Shown: one piece after another, positions 48,060-60,046 of the stretch
How positions within the stretch are numbered: the first letter of the stretch is position 1
Layout of the letters: each line of letters starts with the position of its first letter
Assembly (NCBI GenBank): GCA_050084985.1
Contig: JBITNC010000001.1
Location: forward strand, 192,820,001 to 192,884,000
Length of the DNA stretch: 64,000 nt
Source of the DNA: Nageia nagi
Lineage: Eukaryota; Pinophyta
Reading direction: 5' to 3'
Notes under the pieces: model-generated
Seen by the model: only the letters and a program-made list of their open reading frames with translations
Told to the model about the DNA's origin: nothing
Database searches by the model: none
Position numbers and translations under genes: made by a program

Positions 48060-49020
48060 TCCAAATATGGCTCAAATTACCCTTGCAAACTTTCCTGCTT
48101 GAAATAATAGTCATCCATTGGTAGTTCCTGCCAATTCTTTGACTACTCCTTAGGTAGCTTTTAAAGTTTTACCTAAATATGATGGGTCGAGAAAAATGCC
48201 TTATAAACATTATCAATATGTATCTCTTTTGGCATATAGATTTGATATCAATGATGAAACTATAATGACTAGATTGTTGTCACATTCTTTTGACTCCTCA
48301 ATCTATAAATACATGGGGAGAATTGTGTCAATCTCTAATCAAGATATTTGTTGAATATTGTGATGATAGTACATTCTTGATCCTTATTACATGTATTAAA
48401 AGACATTCCCATGAGTATGTGGATGATTTTAACATCAAATTTGAGAAAACTTGGAAATCCATTCCAACAAGGATCAAACCAACTAAAGATCAAGCCTTGG
48501 TATGCTATAGGAAAGCCTTCCACCCAGATTTAAATGTGTTGATTGTTATGTCAGAGTACACTCTCCCATAAATCTACCAAACAACAAAAATTATTGAACA
48601 CACGTTGGTCTTCTCAAGAACAATGCAACCAAGATCCATTATGCCCTTATTTCCTAATCTACCTCTAATGAAATCTCCATTACATATTCCTCATCCAGGA
48701 GTGCTAGATTTACCACCTCCTCCTCCTAACCATATAGCTCAGAACTAAGAACCAACACTACCATCTCTAGCATATATAAGTACAAGTACTAGTTTAAACA
48801 CACAAGAGGAAGATAGGATAAGACAACTGGAGATAATCATTAGGAATCTTACAAATAAGCTCACTTTGCAAGAGAGGGAGAATTAAGGCTTAAATTATAG
48901 GAGATATGATAATCAATATCAACCAAGATTCTAACCCAGAAACAACCATCCATAATAGCCTCCTACTCCTAAAGCTGTAGATAATGCAATCATGGTTATT
49001 TCTCCAAAAAAGTGATGCTT
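48060..49020 (+). pseudogene. gag of copy A
   Basis: Gag core with one obvious frame change. First KMPYKHYQYVSLLAYRFDIND (read in parts), then the open piece 48290-48571: SINTWGELCQSLIKIFVEYC, HEYVDDFNIKFEKTWKSIP and ALVCYRKAFHPDLNVLI. These are the usual gag landmarks (W.eL...F...F, a helix with 'f...f...l..ip', then 'y..al.p.l...i'). The end is Pro-rich. No zinc knuckle was seen with confidence. Confidence 0.75.
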
Positions 49021-49539
49021 TAGGTATTACAAAATAATGTCCTCCTTGTTCACTTCCACATTTTCCATACTCTTGTGCAATATATCAACATCAACATTTG
49101 GGCTTACATTCTGACCAAATGGTAGAAACTTCATCATATCCTATTGAAGATCTTACCATGATTAATTTTTGGGTTTTAGGTTATGCTCATGAACAAGCCA
49201 ACTATGTTCAAACTAGAGCTTACACTTCAATAACCCTGCAATAAGCCCAATTCACTCAACAAAATTAGCAAACCACTCCAGCTCAACCTGATCTAAAGAG
49301 AGCTAAGGATCCTATGTATCAACCATAAAATCAAGTAAATCAACTTCCAAACCATCTAAGTCAAGTTTCATAAGGCCTGGGTAATGTTGCTCCTATTGCA
49401 AGAAACCCTGCTCAAACTAGAAATGATATCCCAGGAAAAGAGAGACTTGCTCCATTAAGATATCCTTTCATAATTAGCATCATAAGGATAAGGATACTTA
49501 GAAGTTCAAATATTACCAACCTACTTAAATAGGTGATTC

Positions 49540-50130
49540 AACCTCTTATGTTCCATACAATATTATGGAAGAATTGAAAAGAACACCTTCTAAAATGATA
49601 ATGTTTGATGCATTAAGGATTCTAGGTCAAACTAACCTTTTGCAAGAATCTTTGAAGATTAAGAACAGTAAGAAAAAGCTAAATGAGGATAATGTAGTAT
49701 TTTCAAATATTGATGATGTTCCTCCAGCTCCTATAGGTATAAGAAGATCACCTTTTTATCTATCTCTTATATTAGAAGGTCGAATAGTTCAAATTTGTAT
49801 GATTGATACTAGAGCTGCCATTATCGTTATTCCCAAATTTATTGCAAAAAGATGAAATTGTATAGAACTTGATGTATATATGGATTCATTCAATTAGATT
49901 CTTCCCCTATAGATCTTATTAGTAGTGTTAAAGGAGTTTTCATAACCTTGAATGCATTCCTTGATATTTGCATCATTCAGGATATTATAGTAGTTAATCT
50001 TCCACCTCTATATGGGATCTATTTGTCCAAAGAATCCATTGCAACATTGGGAGGGTATTTAGCCTTAGATTATACACACCTCCTACTTCCTTTCTAGAAC
50101 AAGCATGTAAAAATCCCAAATGAGGGTACC
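49540..50130 (+). pseudogene. Aspartic protease region of copy A
   Basis: Retropepsin-like region. The open part 49565-49855 contains MFDALRI, PPAPIGIRRSPF and the active-site segment CMIDTRAAIIVIPK. The catalytic Asp-Thr is kept but the Gly reads Arg (DTRA). Copy B also has Arg at this place. The second half (LNAFLDICIIQDI-like, DYTHLLLPF-like) follows after a frameshift near 49855. Confidence 0.8.
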
Positions 50131-50283
50131 AAGAATATCCATGTTAAGAAGATCACTGAGCAAAATTGCATGAATGGCCATGAGCAAGCATAAACATTTG
50201 AAAGGGATACACTCATGGAATCATTGCTAACCACAAAAACTCTTTCAAAAAATGACCTCAATTATTAGGTCACTGATATTGGT

Positions 50284-50817
50284 ATGGGAAACTGCTACTT
50301 ATTTGAAAATATTCAGCCAATCTCAGTCATAACTAAAAGAGAACATGAAGTATGGATGATGTTATTTAATGGAGCTAGATGTAAACATAGATGTGGAGTT
50401 GGTATTATTTTTAAGTCACCTGAGGGACACATGAGAAGATTCTTATTTAGATTTAGATGGATTTGCACCAATAATGTTGCTAAGTATGAACCCCTTTATT
50501 TGGGGCTATCTAAAGCTATCAGCATAGGTATCAAATGCTTAGATTTCCATGGTGATTCTCAGCTAGTTATTAATCAAGTCAAAGACAAGATTAGTGCAAG
50601 ACATCACTACCTCAAAACTTATAGTAATAGGATATGGGACCTATTAGAATCTTTCTTGAATATCAATTTTATCTCTATTCTTAGAAAGTATAATCAAATT
50701 GTTGATGCACTTGTGAACAAAGGAGCATGCTTCAACCTTGGTCATCATAAGAGAGGTAGCTATGGAGTCAAAGTTTTATGTAGGTCATATGTACCTAACA
50801 TTGCAAATTTTTGGTAG
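50284..50817 (+). pseudogene. Additional RNase H (aRH) domain upstream of RT, copy A
   Basis: Open over 177 codons. RNase H of the RVT_3/aRH type: WMMLFNGARCKHRCGVGIIF (the first Asp reads Asn), WICTNNVAKYEPLYLGL (Glu kept), FHGDSQLVINQVKDK (Asp kept) and KYNQIVDALVNKGA (last Asp kept). One catalytic residue is therefore lost in A; in B the first Asp is kept and the Glu is lost. It lies 150 bp after protease and about 360 bp before RT. It is the best-preserved coding piece of the element. Confidence 0.88.
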
Positions 50818-51177
50818 ATATTTGAATCTGATGAGCATATTATGAATTTTCTTATAGATGAAGCAGTAGCTCACACCTTTGGTGTTATAGAACTACCTTA
50901 TTATTTTTAAGAATCAAATGTTATACAACTAAGAAACAATATTGTACCTAAAGGTTTGATTTCCTTTGAACAATTATTTGATTCTAAATATGTTCAAAGA
51001 GCTAAAATGTTAGCTATTCAAAAGGAAAGCAAAAAATGCATAAAAATTAGATCAAAATGCACTAAAGAAGAAAATCATATGCTACTTTAGATTTACCATG
51101 AATTTGCTATGGTACTTGCTTGGACTTATGATGATATGAAGATATATGACAAGAATGTGATCCAAAACACCATTGAA

Positions 51178-52420
51178 CTTAAGCCAGAAGTGAAACCATA
51201 TAGGTAGAAGTAGAGGCCAGTAAACCCAAGAATACAAGAAGCCATGAAACAGGAGTTGCTTAAACTCCTAGATGGTAAAATTATTTATTCTATCAAGCAT
51301 TCATATTGGGTAGCTAATTTAGTCCTAGTAAGGAAAAAGAATGGAGAAATCAAGATATGTGTATATTTCATAAATATGAACCAAGTGTCCCTAAAAGATA
51401 ACTATCCTCTTCCTCCCATGGAATAAATCCTGCAAACAATAGCGGAGGATGTTGCTTTTATATTATTGATGACTTTTTGAGATTTAATCAAATTTGGGTA
51501 AAGGATGAGGATTAATATAAAATTGCATTCACTACTAAGTGGAGAACATTTGCATTTCAGAGAATGCCTTTTGGTCTCTCCAATGCTGGGGCTACTTTTC
51601 ATATAGCAATGGACCATGTCTTTGGTGAGTTGATAAACAAGATAATCCTTGTCTACTTGGATGACATTACTATGTTTTCAAAGAGCAAAAATGATAACTT
51701 AGACAACCTCAAGCAAGTTTTTGAAAAATATATGCAATTTGGGATTTCTATCAATCTCAAAAAAACTATTTGTATGGTTAACCAAGGAAAACTACTTGGC
51801 AACATTGTTTTAGAAGAAGGATTGGCAATTGATCCTGATAGAGTCAAAGATATTGATGCATTACCTCTACCCACCAATAAGAAAGCCCTGAAATCCTTCC
51901 TTTGTCAAATCAATTTTGTTAGAAAATATATTAGTGATTTTTCTCGTATTGTTTCTCAAATCATAGCAATACTGAAAATATATGCTTAGTTCTCTTAGTT
52001 AGATGAAGCAAAGCAAGCTTTTCATGATATCAAAAAAATAATAATTGAAGATCCTATTTTGAAAATCTAGATATTTCAAAGGATTTTATTATATATGCAT
52101 ATGGAGTAGAGAAAAGCATTGTAACTATTTTAGCATAGAAACATGACCAAAAGGAAGAACATCCCATTGCCTTTCATAGTTAAAAACTGCACCAACACAA
52201 AAAAGGTACTCATTTATTGAAAAGTAAATGTTTCCATAATGAGAGGGCTAAAAAAATTTAAGCACACGTGTTCCATAATAAGATCCTTGTATATACCATT
52301 TACCTAAATGTGAGAAATTATGTTATCAAATGGGAATTGGTTGAAGGAAAAGCTGGTTGGATCATAAGAATAATGGAGTATGATGTTGAAATCAAACCAA
52401 CCAAGCTTATCAGGGGAAGA
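51178..52420 (+). pseudogene. Reverse transcriptase and RNase H remnant of copy A
   Basis: Begins ELKPEVKPYR followed by two TAG stops at Gln positions (51205 and 51211). Next are MKQELLKLLDGKIIYSIKHS, LVRKKNGEIKICVYFINMNQ and NYPLPPME, then a frame change, FQRMPFGLSNAGATFH and IILVYLDDITMFSKS with the catalytic YLDD. LLGNIVLEEGLAIDPDRVK and FLCQINFVRKYI close the RT. The RNase H that follows is badly eroded (EEHPIAFHS, then a deletion) and ends in the linker VRNYVIKWELVEGKAGWI...EIKPTKLIRG. Not functional. Confidence 0.92.
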
Positions 52421-53830
52421 GCCCTCTTTGAAAACATAGCAGAGGTTGCACACATAATTGCTATTATTGAGGATGAAGAGCATCTTAACCAAGAGAGTGA
52501 TTGGATAAAGCAATTTATATTTTATTTTAAAATTGAAAAATATCCTAAATTTTTCTATAGGTTTCAAAGAAGGGGATTTAGGTTACAAGCATTTAAGTCT
52601 GTGATGATAGATGATCATCTCTATAGGAAGAATTTTGATCAAACCCTATTGAGATGTGTGACTCAAGATGAAGCCTAGAGAATTTTACATGAATTTAATT
52701 ATGGATTCTCTAGAGGACACTATAATGGTCCAACTACATCAGCAAAAATATTGCAATTGGACTATTATTGGCCTACTATGCTTCAAGATTCATTTAAGAT
52801 AGTCCAAGAATATGATAAATGCAATATATATGTGCGAAAAAGGAGATAAGATGCAATTCCTTTCAAACCTATGGTTATTGAAGAACCTTTCCAACAATAG
52901 GATCTAGACTTATTAGTGTTATTAACCCAAATTCTTTAGTAGGCCATAAGTTTATTATGACTACAATATACTACTTAACAAGATGGTCAAAAGCCATGCC
53001 ATGTAAAAGTGCAGATCAAGAGGCAGTAATAGAGATGATCAAAAGATTAATCAATCGCTTTGGAATCCCACACACTATTATATCAAATAATGGTTTTGCA
53101 TTCATCAAGGCTAATTTATTAGAGTTTGTTATTTAGTACAAAATTTATTGGTTATTCTCTTCAAACTATTACTCATAAGGGAATGGGTTGGATAAGTCAA
53201 CGAATAAAAACTTAACTTGGATCATCAAGAGAACCATTGAAGGGAATCCCAAGAAGTTGCACACAAAGTTGGACAATGCATTATGGGTTGATAGAATTAG
53301 TATCAAATATGCTATCAAAACATCAACCTATACATTAGTTTATGGTAAAAGACTAGTGTTGCCAATTTATCATAGTTACCTGCATTGAAAATCCTATAGG
53401 AGTTAGAAGACTATGAATTTGAGCCATTAAAAGTAAGGTTCAATCAATTGATTAAGTTGGAGGAAGATAGGAACAAAGCTTATCAAGCCTTCCAAAATAG
53501 ATAAAAGATTATCAAAAAGTGGTTTAACAAGAAGAAATCTTCCCAGGTGAAGTTTAAAATAGGAGACATCATCCTGAAATAGGATAAGAAAAGAGCAAAT
53601 CCTAGGAAATATCAAAAATTTGACTCCTTATGGAGTGGGCCCTATATCATCATTAAGGTCTTATAGAATAATGAATTAAAACTTCAAGATATTTTTGGAT
53701 CTCGAGAACTACCGATACTAGTGAATGAGATCTTGCTTGATTTCAAGATATTTTTGGATCTTGAGAACTATCGATACTAGTGAATGAGATCTATCTCAAG
53801 CATTATCGAGCATTAGGGTGATTTTCTAAT
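52421..53830 (+). pseudogene. Integrase of copy A
   Basis: Zinc-binding region: ILHEFNYGFSRGHYNGPT, LDYYWPTMLQDS and YDKCNIYV, with one Cys of the pair lost. Core: DLDLLVLL region (first Asp), FGIPHTIISNNGFAF (second Asp reads Asn) and YSQGNGLDKSTNKN-like sequence (Glu reads Lys). The C-terminal part contains LWSGPYIIIK. A tandem 59-bp duplication closes the frame (53683-53800). Two of the three catalytic acids are changed, so it is inactive. Confidence 0.88.
53683..53800 (+). repeat. Tandem duplication of 59 bp at the pol 3' end
   Basis: Units 53683-53741 and 53742-53800, both starting TTCAAGATATTTTTGGATCT. They differ mainly by CTCGAG versus CTTGAG and ACCGAT versus ATCGAT, both C-to-T at or beside CpG. 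Copies B and C have a single unit. Confidence 0.88.
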
Positions 53831-54409
53831 ATCGTTGAAGTCTATACAATGTAAATAGTTGATCCATTTAATGCTATGATTATTTCCTTTAATGCATTTA
53901 TTTTTGTATATATTATTATATATATGGTGTTTACCATAAATGTGCTTCCAAAGGCATTAGCTAGCTATTAATGGTAGCATTTACTAGGCATGGTGGTAGT
54001 TAAGTTTGACGACCACAAAATATCACATTAGAGGATTGGCCTCACAACACAAGATTGGCTTGAAAAATTGCCCATCTCACGCGTCACCTACAATTTTAAA
54101 ATTTGGCATAGCTTAAATAAATACTATCCCACCTATCATCTTTACACTGCACTCTACGTGAACCCTAATATTCCTAATTCATTAATTACCATTAATAGTA
54201 AAGAGTCACAAAACCTAGGTAAATAAAATATAGTCCTCAACTTGTTATTTCCTCACTTAGCAAATTTCAAAGCCTAAGTTTTTGGGAGTTGTAGAGCATA
54301 TTATCTATAGAGATTTTGGCATTGAGTATGGGGGAGTTTCAAAGCTTTATTTTATAGAGGTTGTAAGAATTTGATGATTACCCCAACTACATAGAGATTA
54401 TTGAACATC
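53831..54409 (+). other. Spacer between integrase and ORF3 of copy A
   Basis: About 580 bp without coding content but alignable in copies B and C. It contains TTGTATATATTATTATATATATGG near 53900-53930, a TATA-rich tract. It could hold a splice acceptor or internal promoter for ORF3; neither can be proven here. Confidence 0.4.
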
Positions 54410-57400
54410 ATGGCAAGTGCTAAGAATACTATGGTGGCTATAGAAGAGGGACTGGACTCTGACTTGGTAAGAATCCATGTGGAGTATCTGGATAATTCTC
54501 TTAGGACAAACTAGATGGAGGGGGGAGTCATGAATCACATGGATACCTGATGTGTTGATCCTTATAGGCTACTATTGTAGCACTAGAGGCCAAAGGTTAT
54601 AGGAAAAGGGAAGTTGCAAGCTAGAGGAAACAATGTTATGCTAAACTAGGGCCTGATATACTTTGTGCCCTACAAATGTTTCACCTATACAGAGCTCCTT
54701 ATTTCCATTAAATTAAGACACAACCCATAGGGATATATTATCAGATATTATGAGTAGAATAAGGGGAATAAGAATCCAAGTACCAATTAGATATCTTTTT
54801 GGACTACTCCCCAGGTGCAATTATCAATGCTTTCATAGTGTCGACTGATTAGAGTGTGCACAGGCTCAAGAAATAAATCGATCTTAAAAAGGAAAATATG
54901 GATTTTTATTAGAATGAAGATGATATGATTGATTGGATTAAAAAAAGGTATAATAGGAACACCACCAAGCTCCTTCAGAGCTACAACATCACCTCCTTTG
55001 AGAAATATTGGGACAAACAAGTCCTACAAGCGTTAACAGACATTCTAGGGTGGGTAACCCAAATTAAGGTAGATGAAGCCATGATAAGGATGACATATAA
55101 TATTATTGAGGCACACATCTACTACAATTTTCCTACCTTCATCATAAATGAGGTTAGGAAAAATCTATTTAATATTGAAAAATCTAATTTCTAGCACTCA
55201 TCCTATTTGTGGTGGCTCATAATCCACCAAAATTTGTAAGCTTTGGTGGAAAAAGGACTCCAAATTATGTTGGCTAATTCATCTATAGCACCCACACCAA
55301 TTGATTTACGAGTGTTAGTACTCACAAAGGTCCATGGCTCATATTATGAGGATTCTCACTGGGAGGGTCTCTCATAAACTACATCAATTTTTCTTGGATG
55401 AGATTCAAGGAGGTAATAAGATAGGAGATTGGTATTTTTTGAGGAATCATATAATAATAATGAGGTATGGCTATTTATAAACCCCATTTTTTCTACCTAA
55501 ATTTATCACCCAATAATTATATTATTTAAAAATGGGTAGACAAATGTGTGCTATAGAGACTAAATATGTGTTAGGGGGTAATTTCAAACCCATTATAAAA
55601 ATACTTACCACATCGATAAATTTTACCTTATTAGAAGTAAGTTGTAAAGATGAGCTAGTGGACTTCATTGAACAAAATTTTAAGTTAGATAGTGTAGACA
55701 ACCCCTTGGATGTACAACCTAGTGGGTAAGATAATAGAAATAATAAAGTCAAATAAGAAATGCCCAACATTTGGTCATGAAGCTCGACCCCGTATATAGT
55801 ATTTTGTAAATTAGATAGAAGAGGATATCAAGGTATCCCTGAAGTGGGAATTCAATATTTTGGATAAGGCATGGATGGCCCTTGAGGGATTAAAAATGTA
55901 TAGGATTTGGGAGACTAGACAATAGGGATTTACCTTGAACTCGGAGGTCATCACTCAGTTATGGCATGAGTTGGGTTGGGGCTATAACAAAATTGAATAT
56001 TTTACTAAATATAGGTTTGAATATACCACCAAAGTGGCTCATGTTGAAAAATAATGCTATGGTGGATTCACTTATGATCAATATTGGAATGCTTAATGCA
56101 TGAAAGACCCACTCTCAGAGAAGGGACAACCACTCCTAGCCATTTTTCAAGGAAAATCCATGGGAGAAGATCAACCATCGATGCAATAATCATAGGAGCT
56201 ATAGAAACCAAAGAAAAGAAAGGTAGAAGAAGGCTCTCATTCTCAACAACCTTAGAAAAAGAACAAAAAAAGACATAAGTTGCAACAACTATTGCTTTCA
56301 AGGAATCTCCCCAAAAGAAACCAAGAAGAATCATTCTGGTGTCAAAGGAATAATAACCCCCAGAAAAGAAACATGTACTAAAAAACAAGAATCCTATTAA
56401 CAAGCCACTTGTATCAAGAAAGGTCAAGACCCCATCTCCATGGGCAATAAGTGAAGAATAACCAAAGCCAAGCATAAGAGATACTGAGATAGTAGATGCT
56501 AACACCTAAAAACCCTAAAGCATAGACATGGTAGGATTTCAAGATGCACAACAAGAAGCCAAGGATGAAGTGCAATAAGGGGGAGGTAATGTTCTTAGAA
56601 TGGTTCCAATAGCAACAGCAAGAGGATAAGCATGTAAAGATGAAGATGATGATGATGATGATCCAAACAACAAGAAATACTTTAACCTAATGGACAAGGT
56701 TGAAGAGAAATATGCAACTATTGCAAAAGAAGAAGAATATAAGCAAGAAGAACTCATTTTGGAAACAATGAAGTAGATGCTTACCCTGGATACTCTAGCA
56801 TCAACTTTAAGGGATGGTACATCTCAACATTCTTTGATTCCTTATTCTACTACCTCAATCGATTAAATAAAAAGAATTTTTCTACTCAAGTAGTAGATCC
56901 TTTTGATTAGACATCATTCATTAATAAACCCCTTTCATTCCTAGAGCAAAAGGAAAGATTGTTAAGCAAAGTGACTGATACGAGGGATGTTAAAATAGTA
57001 TAGGTTCCCTTTAAAGATGGGAAATTAGATAAAACACCTATGATAATTGTAGATATAAAGATGCAAAGTGTCCCAATGGTAGATTAGTCTAGGTTTTTGG
57101 TCAATACTTCCTTGGATGCTAGATAGAGTCTCTAAGATATGAAGAATAAAATAGAAAAATTAAATAAAAAGGTAGAGCAACTCAAAGGTGATTGCTCCTA
57201 GAAAGATAAAATAATGGTCAAACTATAGAACCAAAATAATGAATTAAGTTAGAAAATAGCCAAATCGAAATTTGAGCATGAGAAGAGCCTACAAGATGCC
57301 AAAGCAAAGCTAAAGAAAATGAAGAAAGAAATTGAAGAGCTAAAGGATCAATCCAACATAATTGATAGGAAAAAGCCTCAAAAGACATAAGAAGAGTTGA

Positions 57401-58183
57401 TGAAAACTCTAGTAGACAATAAAATTTTGAATAATGATAAGATGAAGCTGCTAGATATTAGAAAGAATTTTAGAAAAAAATGGTAGAATAGATTAGAGAG
57501 CAGATGGTTAGCATGTTGAAGTTGTATTACTTGAAGAATCAAGTAGAGCAAGCTATCCAACAATGTGATTCCTAGACCACACTCTAGTTGTTGGCCTTAA
57601 AATCCCCAAGAGCAAAAATTGAGAAAATGCAATATTAGCTTCGACAAATATCAAAAAAATATCTAGCCACTATGACTCCAAGGCTGAAGTAAATAATTTT
57701 GAGGAGAATCAAAGATATTTGTGATCTATAGGATCTGATATTTGCCTTAAACTTGGAGAAAAGTTAATTAAAAGTTGAAGTAAGTTTTATGAATATCTAT
57801 TTTCATTCTTTAATTCAATTGAAGGCTCCTAAATTACGGGAGGAATCAGATGTAAAGAGTAGCTTCGATCGTTGGGTGGTGAATACTAAGTAATTCTTAG
57901 AGTAGATTGTGTCTAAGAAACAACTCTCATACCTACAAGAGATCAATGATCTAGATCAGGAGGCTATATTAAGAATTTTGAATGCTTGTAGGCTGGAGAA
58001 TGTGTTAACAATATTTAGATCAAATATTGTAAAATTCTAAGTATGCCCCATTTTATCACAAGTATACAATCAAGATCTCAACCATCTATATAAGAAACTT
58101 TAGTCTCTTCTTCCTTTAGATTTGATTCCATTGCTAGAGGCCCCACTAAAAGACACAATTGGATAGCCAAGTGGAAGTGACTA
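54410..58183 (+). pseudogene. Third ORF (ORF3) of copy A, about 3.8 kb, coiled-coil protein of unknown function
   Basis: Long decayed frame between integrase and 3' LTR, formerly about 1250 codons. The start MASAKNTMVAIEEG aligns with ATGs in B and C. The N-terminal half includes MIDWIKKRYNRNTTKLLQSY, VDEAMIRMTYNIIEAHIYYN (54925-55194), RVLVLTKVHGSYYE and a Trp/Tyr-rich segment near 55850-56060. The middle (56150-56760) is Lys-rich and low-complexity. After it come QVPFKDGKLDKTPM and a coiled-coil-like region at 57130-57480 (KIEKLNKKVEQLKG, AKAKLKKMKKEIEELKDQ). The C-terminal part near 57840-58180 ends in PLLEAPLKDTIG. No signal peptide or transmembrane helix was recognised. The position recalls envelope-like ORFs, the content does not. 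Not a known family to me. Confidence 0.78.
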
Positions 58184-58236
58184 GTGAAAGTTATTTTTAT
58201 TCAATAGAATGAATACCTTAAGATCCACCAGAAGAC

Positions 58237-60041
58237 TATTATTATTACAAAATCACACTCTAAAAGGGGTAATATTCTTTCAATTCATTATACCATTCAT
58301 TATTATTTATTCTTAATAAAGTCCCTCCTATAAATATTGCTCATTATATCCTTTTCTTTCATAATTGTAAATGATGTATAGAGTTTAAAGTATCTATACT
58401 TAGTCTCTTTTTTCACATTCTAGTTAGGATTGGTATTTGATCAAGGCATATCCATGCCATGTTCATGTTACTAGGTCTTAGTTAAGTAAAGGGCCCTTAA
58501 AATCTTGCCATTTTGTTATGAGGTAGGTATTGTTTGTATATACTTATTTGGCTCATGTCTAGGAGATGTGAGTAAGTTAAAGGTTGAAGGGTTTCCATTT
58601 TTTTAGAATTGGCTAAGCCATTTTCAAGAAGTGTTTTATAAGGTCTATGTGTGTGTCTAAGTCTAATTCATGTTTTGTCAAAAGTATAGTTACTTAGGTT
58701 TGAGTCTTGTATAGTTCGAAAGTTTTTTCTAGGTATTGTTGTATATAACTATCAATCTAAAGTCAAGTCACTCAAAAGGCAATATGAATTCTAGAGGAGG
58801 AGTTGTACCTTTTGATAGAAATTAGTAAGCTCTAACTTCAATATGTCATCAAGTAGTCCATAAGGTCTTAGTAGCAGGATATGTTACAATACTTACATTC
58901 AACAAACCCCATCAATTGTAAGCAATGATGTCATACTTTTTGAAGAAACTTGATGGGTGATAAGGCTTCTCAAATATTCAACAAACCCCTCCAAGGAAAA
59001 TAAGATCTGTTGAGCATGAATGAAGACTATAAGAGGAAGGAAATACCTAGGTCCACTTAATAAAGAGTGTATGACCCCTAGGACTCTACCAATGTGTGAA
59101 CTATAGCTCATTTCCATGTGGCAATAGTAGTTCACCTTTAGGTTTTAATAATAGATCTATCTTCACCTTTATAATGATCATAACCTAGAGCAACAATGCA
59201 AAATATGTAATGGTTGTAGAAAGTTAGGTAGCTTCCAAATGCTAACAAAGGTTGATCATACCAATCAAGATTGTAGGCCATACCTTTTAAATTTAGAAAC
59301 TATCCTGTAAGATCATAGTAAAAGAAAAATATCGTGGATTACAGCTAGATAGGTACAAACATTGAAGGTCTATGGATTCCCAAGCATTAGCATTGAGTTA
59401 AGAAAATCAATTACACTTGCAGATTATGTTGTACATATTATAATTTTTTAATTCATATTATTCTTAGTTAAAGAGTAGTTAAGAGCATTAATGGTGGACA
59501 ACCACCTATTGTAAATAAGATTATATAAATAGTGGACTGTTAGAGGTCCAAAAGGTCGAACATTTTACAAAGTTACCTAATGTGAGAAGTGTTTTCATAT
59601 ATGAAAATGCAATATAATGGTATTTTTCCCTCTATAATTTGTAGTTGTTATCTTATTTTGTAATCATTATGTATGAAGAATTATCCTAAATTATGGCTGT
59701 GTATTGCAATTGCAAGATCCCAAGAATAAGTTAGTTATTCTATTCTTAATCTTAATAATGGATTACTACCTATGAGGTGATGCTTGGGTTGATTAGTTTT
59801 ATTTTACTTTTTGTAGTGTAGATTTTTATCTCTTTCATATTACTCTTTACCTCTTTCATCTCTTTCCAGTTACTTTTGACCTCTTTCATATATAGGAACC
59901 GACCTATAACCTAAATATTGAGCAAAAAACCCCCAAAAATGTATTATCCCATGACCTTCTGCTCTTTCAAGAACCCTACCATTGCAAGCAATGGAGAACT
60001 ATACCAAACCAAACCTTTAGGTTACATTATATTTATCAACA
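58237..60041 (+). repeat. 3' LTR of copy A
   Basis: A direct repeat of the 5' LTR. It starts TATTATTATTACAAAATCAC (the initial TG has become TA) and ends TTTATCAACA. No clean polypurine tract precedes it; the preceding bases read ATCCACCAGAAGAC. Confidence 0.9.
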
Positions 60042-60046
60042 AATAT
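60042..60046. repeat. Target-site duplication of copy A, right (AATAT)
   Basis: Matches GATAT at 45855-45859 except for one G-to-A transition. Confidence 0.6.

Larger units (their letters stand above)
45860..60041 (+). mobile_element. Copy A: complete, decayed Ty3/gypsy element
   Basis: Reference copy of the family seen also as B and C, about 14.2 kb. Order: 5' LTR, primer-site-like motif, gag, protease, additional RNase H, RT, remnant RNase H, integrase, spacer, ORF3, 3' LTR. The LTRs are roughly 85-90% identical by eye, pointing to an old insertion. Stops are numerous, very often TAG where Gln or Trp is expected. It lies in DNA containing PPR fragments on both sides. It cannot be autonomous in its present state. 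Confidence 0.92.

Noticed and set aside
55522-55770. Hydrophobic minus-strand frame as a membrane protein
   Set aside because: It is antisense to ORF3 of copy A, where the plus-strand frame aligns with two other copies.
56641-56661. GAT trinucleotide run as a microsatellite
   Set aside because: It is only about six units long and lies in the low-complexity part of ORF3.
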